A stretch of 64,000 bases of DNA from Paenibacillus sp. PL91 (lineage in GTDB: Bacteria; Bacillota; Bacilli; Paenibacillales; Paenibacillaceae): contig NZ_JABBYG020000002.1 of NCBI RefSeq assembly GCF_012935325.2, positions 124,001-188,000 on the forward strand. The letters run 5' to 3'. Of this stretch, positions 60,845 through 64,000 are shown piece after piece. Each line of letters opens with the position of its first letter. Position 1 is the first letter of the stretch. The position numbers and the translations under genes were made by a program. The notes under the pieces are model-generated. The model was not told where the DNA came from, did not search any database, and saw nothing but the letters and a program-made list of their open reading frames with translations.

Positions 60845-61786
60845 TTAGCGTGCGGGAAGCATTTTTCTCAAAAAACGCAAAGCATTTCCCGACATAAATT
60901 GCTCGGCTTGGCTTGCTGAATATCGCTTAAGCATCGCTTCTTGAAGTGCAAGCAGCTCGCCGGGATGCGTCAATCCCTTTATATACTTATCGATGCCGTC
61001 AAAATCTGAACCAAGCATAATGTGGGACTCGCCGCCGAGCTCACAAATATGCTCAATATGACGAAGCAAATCATCGATGACCACGACTTCTGCATCCGAT
61101 ACGAACCAAGGCACAAAGGTAACGCCAATGAGTCCATCCTTTGCAATTAATTTCGCTATCTGAGCATCCGTTAAATTACGCGGATGATTGCAGATCGCTC
61201 TTGCATTAGAATGGGATGCGAGCACCGGCCTTTGCGATAGCTCGGCCACCTCCCAAAAAGCCCGTTCAGACAAATGGGATACATCTAACAGTATATCCAA
61301 TTTATCACATTCTTCTACAAACAATCTACCTTTTGCCGTCAAGCCTCCGCCGCGCGGCTCCATCGCACCGTCTGCAGCCCAGTTGGCATGATTCCAGGTC
61401 AGCCCTGCAGCACGTATGCCTAGTTGATGCATGATCCGGAGCAGCGACATCTGTCCTTGAAGCCCTTCGACTCCTTCAAGCGATAATAGCGCTCCTATTT
61501 TCCCATCCTGTATACAAGAGTCCAGCTCTTCAGCCGTTCTCACCCACATCATATCCTTGCAAGACAGCACCAATTGGTGAAAGCGGTCCACGCTCTCCAA
61601 AATCGGCTCTAACCGTCCATTTATCGATTGAGGAATATAGATTGCGAATGTTTGCAGAATCGTTCCTGCTGCCTTCAGGCGCTCGTATGTAACATCCAAA
61701 CTTCCAGCCATACTTCCTTGAAACGTCAAATTCTCGTCAATCAGCAGCTTGCAAAGCACATCGCAATGAAAATCGACCACTTTCAT
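60845..61786 (-). CDS. Membrane-dipeptidase family (M19) zinc peptidase
   Basis: 313 residues, amidohydrolase-type barrel. Metal motif DFHCDVL, bridging Glu in LSLEGVEGL, His in LDVSHLSERAFWEV, PVLASHSNARAI and GSDFDGID. Bacterial members hydrolyse dipeptides including D-residue-containing ones. No signal peptide, so probably cytosolic. GGAGGTG before the ATG. Lies between spoVS and korA, as seen in Bacillales. Confidence 0.92.
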   Translation of the reverse strand: MKVVDFHCDVLCKLLIDENLTFQGSMAGSLDVTYERLKAAGTILQTFAIYIPQSINGRLEPILESVDRFHQLVLSCKDMMWVRTAEELDSCIQDGKIGALLSLEGVEGLQGQMSLLRIMHQLGIRAAGLTWNHANWAADGAMEPRGGGLTAKGRLFVEECDKLDILLDVSHLSERAFWEVAELSQRPVLASHSNARAICNHPRNLTDAQIAKLIAKDGLIGVTFVPWFVSDAEVVVIDDLLRHIEHICELGGESHIMLGSDFDGIDKYIKGLTHPGELLALQEAMLKRYSASQAEQFMSGNALRFLRKMLPAR

Positions 61787-61817
61787 AGTCGCACCTCCCT
61801 ATACGTTTGAATCGCAG

Positions 61818-61846
61818 CAAAAAAACCTGTCTACGACGTAAACAGG
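61818..61846 (-). terminator. Terminator after spoVS
   Basis: Minus strand CCTGT...ACAGG hairpin followed by a long T-run. Confidence 0.75.
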
Positions 61847-61900
61847 CGAACCGTTTCATTTTCATCCAATTGGCTTATTCATTTACGCCGCTTGGACTTG

Positions 61901-62161
61901 CTACCGAGGCTCAACAATCAATTTGATTGCTGTTCGATCCTCCCCGTCGATGACGATGTCCGTAAAAGCTGGAATACAAATTAAATCCACCCCGCTGGGA
62001 GCGACAAATCCGCGAGCAATAGCAACAGCCTTGATCGCTTGGTTTAACGCACCAGCTCCAATGGCTTGCAGTTCCGCACCACCACGTTCACGAAGAACGC
62101 CAGCTAGCGCACCTGCAACGGAATTTGGATTGGACTTTGCTGAAACTTTTAATACATCCAT
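61901..62161 (-). CDS. spoVS: Stage V sporulation protein S
   Basis: 86 residues, the highly conserved SpoVS/Alba-like protein (VLKVSAKSNPNSVAGALAGVLRE, AIGAGALNQAIKAVAIARGFVAPSG). It affects septation and spore coat assembly; the molecular function is unclear. GGGGAGG before the ATG and a sigma-H-like promoter upstream, in accord with the sigma-H dependence known in Bacillus. Confidence 0.97.
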   Translation of the reverse strand: MDVLKVSAKSNPNSVAGALAGVLRERGGAELQAIGAGALNQAIKAVAIARGFVAPSGVDLICIPAFTDIVIDGEDRTAIKLIVEPR

Positions 62162-62210
62162 AAAAAGAACCTCCCCTTGGACTGTTGGATGGATTCCACT
62201 TTTAAATAGT

Positions 62211-62237
62211 ATTCGAGGGAGATTAAAAAATTCCTGC
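62211..62237 (-). promoter_or_regulatory. Sigma-H-like promoter of spoVS
   Basis: Minus strand: GCAGGAATT then, 14 bases after AGGAATT, GAAT. This fits the pattern RnAGGAwWW, 11-12 bp, RnnGAAT with one mismatch. Confidence 0.65.
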
Positions 62238-62298
62238 TTTTATTCTTGTAATTAACAAACTGTTCTGAATTGTCGGAACTTTTCAAAGATTCAAAGCG

Positions 62299-63093
62299 TT
62301 ACATAAGAAGCCATTCATCTTCCGTGAGACGTATTTTTTCGATTTTCCGGGCTTGTCCTGTTGCATCATCAATTTGTACGGATATCGCATGCAAATGCCA
62401 ACTGCCCTCATCCACTACAAAACGGACCGGCAGCTGAGTAATAAATTTATGCAAAACAGCAGTGCGCTCCATTCCGAGCACGCCTTCCTTAGGTCCAACC
62501 ATGCCAACATCCGTTATGTAAGCCGTTCCCCCAGGCAAAATCGTATCGTCATTTGTCTGAACATGCGTATGTGTTCCCAGCACGATCGAGGCTCTGCCAT
62601 CAAGATGCCAGCCCATTGCGATCTTCTCCGACGTAGCTTCCGCGTGAAAATCGACGAGGATGTTGTTCGTCTGCTCCCTAGCTTCTTCAATTAGCTCATC
62701 TGCTTTGCGGAAAGGACAATCAATCGGCGGCAAAAACGTACGTCCTTGCAAATTAATGATGGCCAGCTGCTTTCCTCCGGCTTTAATGAAGGCCATGCCT
62801 TGTCCAGGTGCGCCTTCCGCGTAGTTCGCCGGGCGAACGAGACGAGGCTCGTCGTCAATCCATTCAAAAATATCTTTATTATCCCACGTATGGTTGCCCA
62901 TCGTTATGCCATGGATGCCCCATTCGAAAAATTCCTTCGCAATTGTTGCCGTGATCCCGCGGCCAGCAGCCGCATTCTCGCCATTTGCAATGATAATATG
63001 AGGATTGTATTTGCTCTTTAGAGCTGGCAGCACGCGCTTCAATGCGTTTCTCCCTACGTTGCCTACGATATCGCCAATAAATAATACATTCAT
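62299..63093 (-). CDS. ymdB: YmdB-type metallophosphoesterase (2',3'-cyclic nucleotide phosphodiesterase)
   Basis: 264 residues. Dimetal site motifs: FIGDIVGNVGR, ANGENAAAGRG, MGNHTWDNKDI, DFHAEATSEK and GTHTHVQTNDD. YmdB hydrolyses 2',3'-cAMP/cGMP and influences biofilm versus motility decisions and RNA turnover. Located directly after rny, as in Bacillus, but separated from it by a hairpin terminator. Confidence 0.95.
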   Translation of the reverse strand: MNVLFIGDIVGNVGRNALKRVLPALKSKYNPHIIIANGENAAAGRGITATIAKEFFEWGIHGITMGNHTWDNKDIFEWIDDEPRLVRPANYAEGAPGQGMAFIKAGGKQLAIINLQGRTFLPPIDCPFRKADELIEEAREQTNNILVDFHAEATSEKIAMGWHLDGRASIVLGTHTHVQTNDDTILPGGTAYITDVGMVGPKEGVLGMERTAVLHKFITQLPVRFVVDEGSWHLHAISVQIDDATGQARKIEKIRLTEDEWLLM

Positions 63094-63130
63094 GTGGGTA
63101 CACTTCCTTTTTTATGCGCCTGCAAACAGA

Positions 63131-63156
63131 AAAGTGGCTAACTAGCAGCCACTTTT
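63131..63156 (-). terminator. Hairpin between rny and ymdB
   Basis: AAAAGTGGCT/AGCCACTTTT with a six-base loop. Confidence 0.78.
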
Positions 63157-63182
63157 CCGTAAAGCTAATATTTTTTTGTTAA

Positions 63183-64000
63183 TTACTTCGCATATTCAAC
63201 CGCGCGTGTTTCTCGAATGACCGTAACTTTAATATGTCCCGGATAATCAAGCTCGCTCTCGATTTTTTTCGTAATATCACGTGCGAGGCGGAATGCTTCC
63301 GTATCGTCGATTTTCTCTGGCTGCACCATGACGCGCACTTCGCGGCCAGCTTGAATCGCATACGATTTCTCAACGCCATCAAACGATTCGGAAATATCTT
63401 CTAGCTTCTCCAGTCGTTTAATGTACGTTTCAAGCGTTTCACGGCGAGCTCCCGGACGCGCAGCCGACAATGCATCAGCCGCTCCTACGAGCATCGCGAT
63501 AACGGAAGTAGCTTCCGTATCACCGTGATGGGAGGCAATACTGTTAATAACGACAGGATGCTCCTTGTATTTCTTAGCAAGCTCAACGCCGATCTCAACG
63601 TGTGAGCCTTCCACTTCGTGGTCTAGCGCTTTACCGATATCATGCAGCAATCCTGCACGCTTCGCCAGCGTAATATCTTCGCCAAGCTCTGCTGCCATCA
63701 AGCCAGTCAAGTAAGCAACCTCCATGGAGTGCTTTAATACGTTCTGACCATAACTTGTCCGGTACTTCAATCGACCAAGAATCTTGATTAAATCCGGGTG
63801 CAAGCCATGAACTCCAACCTCGAAAGTAGCTTGCTCACCGTATTCACGGATACGCTCGTCCACTTCTTTACGAGATTTTTCAACCATTTCTTCAATGCGG
63901 GCAGGATGGATACGACCGTCAGCTACAAGCTTTTCCAAAGAAGTACGGGCAATTTCGCGTCTTATCGGGTCGAAACCAGACAAAATGACCGCTTCCGGTG
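63183..64000 (-). CDS. rny: Ribonuclease Y, C-terminal part (5' end outside window)
   Basis: The frame is open to the last base of the window, so only about 272 C-terminal codons are present. The beginning ([29 protein letters not shown]) is the end of the KH domain region, followed by the HD domain with metal site [21 protein letters not shown] and [21 protein letters not shown]. RNase Y is the membrane-bound endoribonuclease that starts mRNA decay in Firmicutes. The RicA protein encoded at 51230 belongs to the complex that steers it. Confidence 0.96.
   Translation of the reverse strand, partial: PEAVILSGFDPIRREIARTSLEKLVADGRIHPARIEEMVEKSRKEVDERIREYGEQATFEVGVHGLHPDLIKILGRLKYRTSYGQNVLKHSMEVAYLTGLMAAELGEDITLAKRAGLLHDIGKALDHEVEGSHVEIGVELAKKYKEHPVVINSIASHHGDTEATSVIAMLVGAADALSAARPGARRETLETYIKRLEKLEDISESFDGVEKSYAIQAGREVRVMVQPEKIDDTEAFRLARDITKKIESELDYPGHIKVTVIRETRAVEYAK

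Overview
The window looks like a chromosome segment of a spore-forming Gram-positive bacterium, most likely Paenibacillus. Support comes from spoVS with a sigma-H-like promoter, the miaB-ricA and rny-ymdB-spoVS neighbourhoods, a T-box leader, CcpA (cre) and BirA operator motifs, LplB/LplC/LipO-type sugar transport, a FIMAH-tailed secreted protein, a collagen-like surface protein and a heterocycloanthracin-type peptide cluster. Shine-Dalgarno sites are strong and TTG/GTG starts are common. I see no rRNA, tRNA, IS element, CRISPR array or prophage.

Layout. 1-3.8 kb: the 5' part of a copper P-type ATPase gene and argS behind a T-box with an Arg (CGG) specifier. 3.9-7.1 kb: a membrane-anchored unknown protein, methionine aminopeptidase, a small unknown protein, a rhodanese and a HutD-family cupin. 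7.1-19 kb: one operon, on the minus strand, with an AraC regulator upstream. It holds four OpuC-type ABC transporter genes and five enzymes of the HutH, HutU, HutI, M20 carbamoylase and TRZ/ATZ amidohydrolase families. 19-29.5 kb: a sugar-uptake locus (lipoprotein, two permeases, membrane-bound AraC regulator, dehydrogenase, large secreted beta-propeller protein). 29.9-31.4 kb: YbjQ, a DUF3889 protein and a His-rich repeat protein. 31.5-37.4 kb: a thiazole/oxazole-modified peptide cluster (SagB, YcaO, ThiF-like, Cys-rich precursor). 37.7-45.5 kb: RND efflux pump, two-component system, DUF4184 protein, signal peptidase I, collagen-like protein. 45.9-51 kb: MFS, HAD phosphatase and a biotin ECF transporter with a fused ATPase-EcfT protein. 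51-64 kb: ricA, miaB, an RHH protein with a second DNA sliding clamp, a TetR/MFS efflux pair, PduL, a 2-oxoacid:ferredoxin oxidoreductase, M19 dipeptidase, spoVS, ymdB and truncated rny.

Main result. The 'hut' operon is probably not for histidine. Its HutH homologue lacks exactly the Ala-Ser-Gly triad that forms the MIO electrophile needed for ammonia elimination and also lacks two other active-site residues. The rest of the set fits, step for step, the five-step degradation of ergothioneine to glutamate: (1) MIO-free elimination of trimethylamine; (2) thiourocanate hydration; (3) desulfuration of the thiohydantoin; (4) hydantoin ring opening; (5) N-carbamoyl-glutamate hydrolysis. A betaine-type importer suits a trimethylammonium substrate. 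A cre box inside the core promoter predicts CcpA control. The pathway is recalled from published work on bacterial ergothioneine catabolism; assigning it to this locus is my inference.

Coordinates marked as start choices rest on Shine-Dalgarno spacing read from the sequence. Promoters and operators are motif matches, not experimental data.
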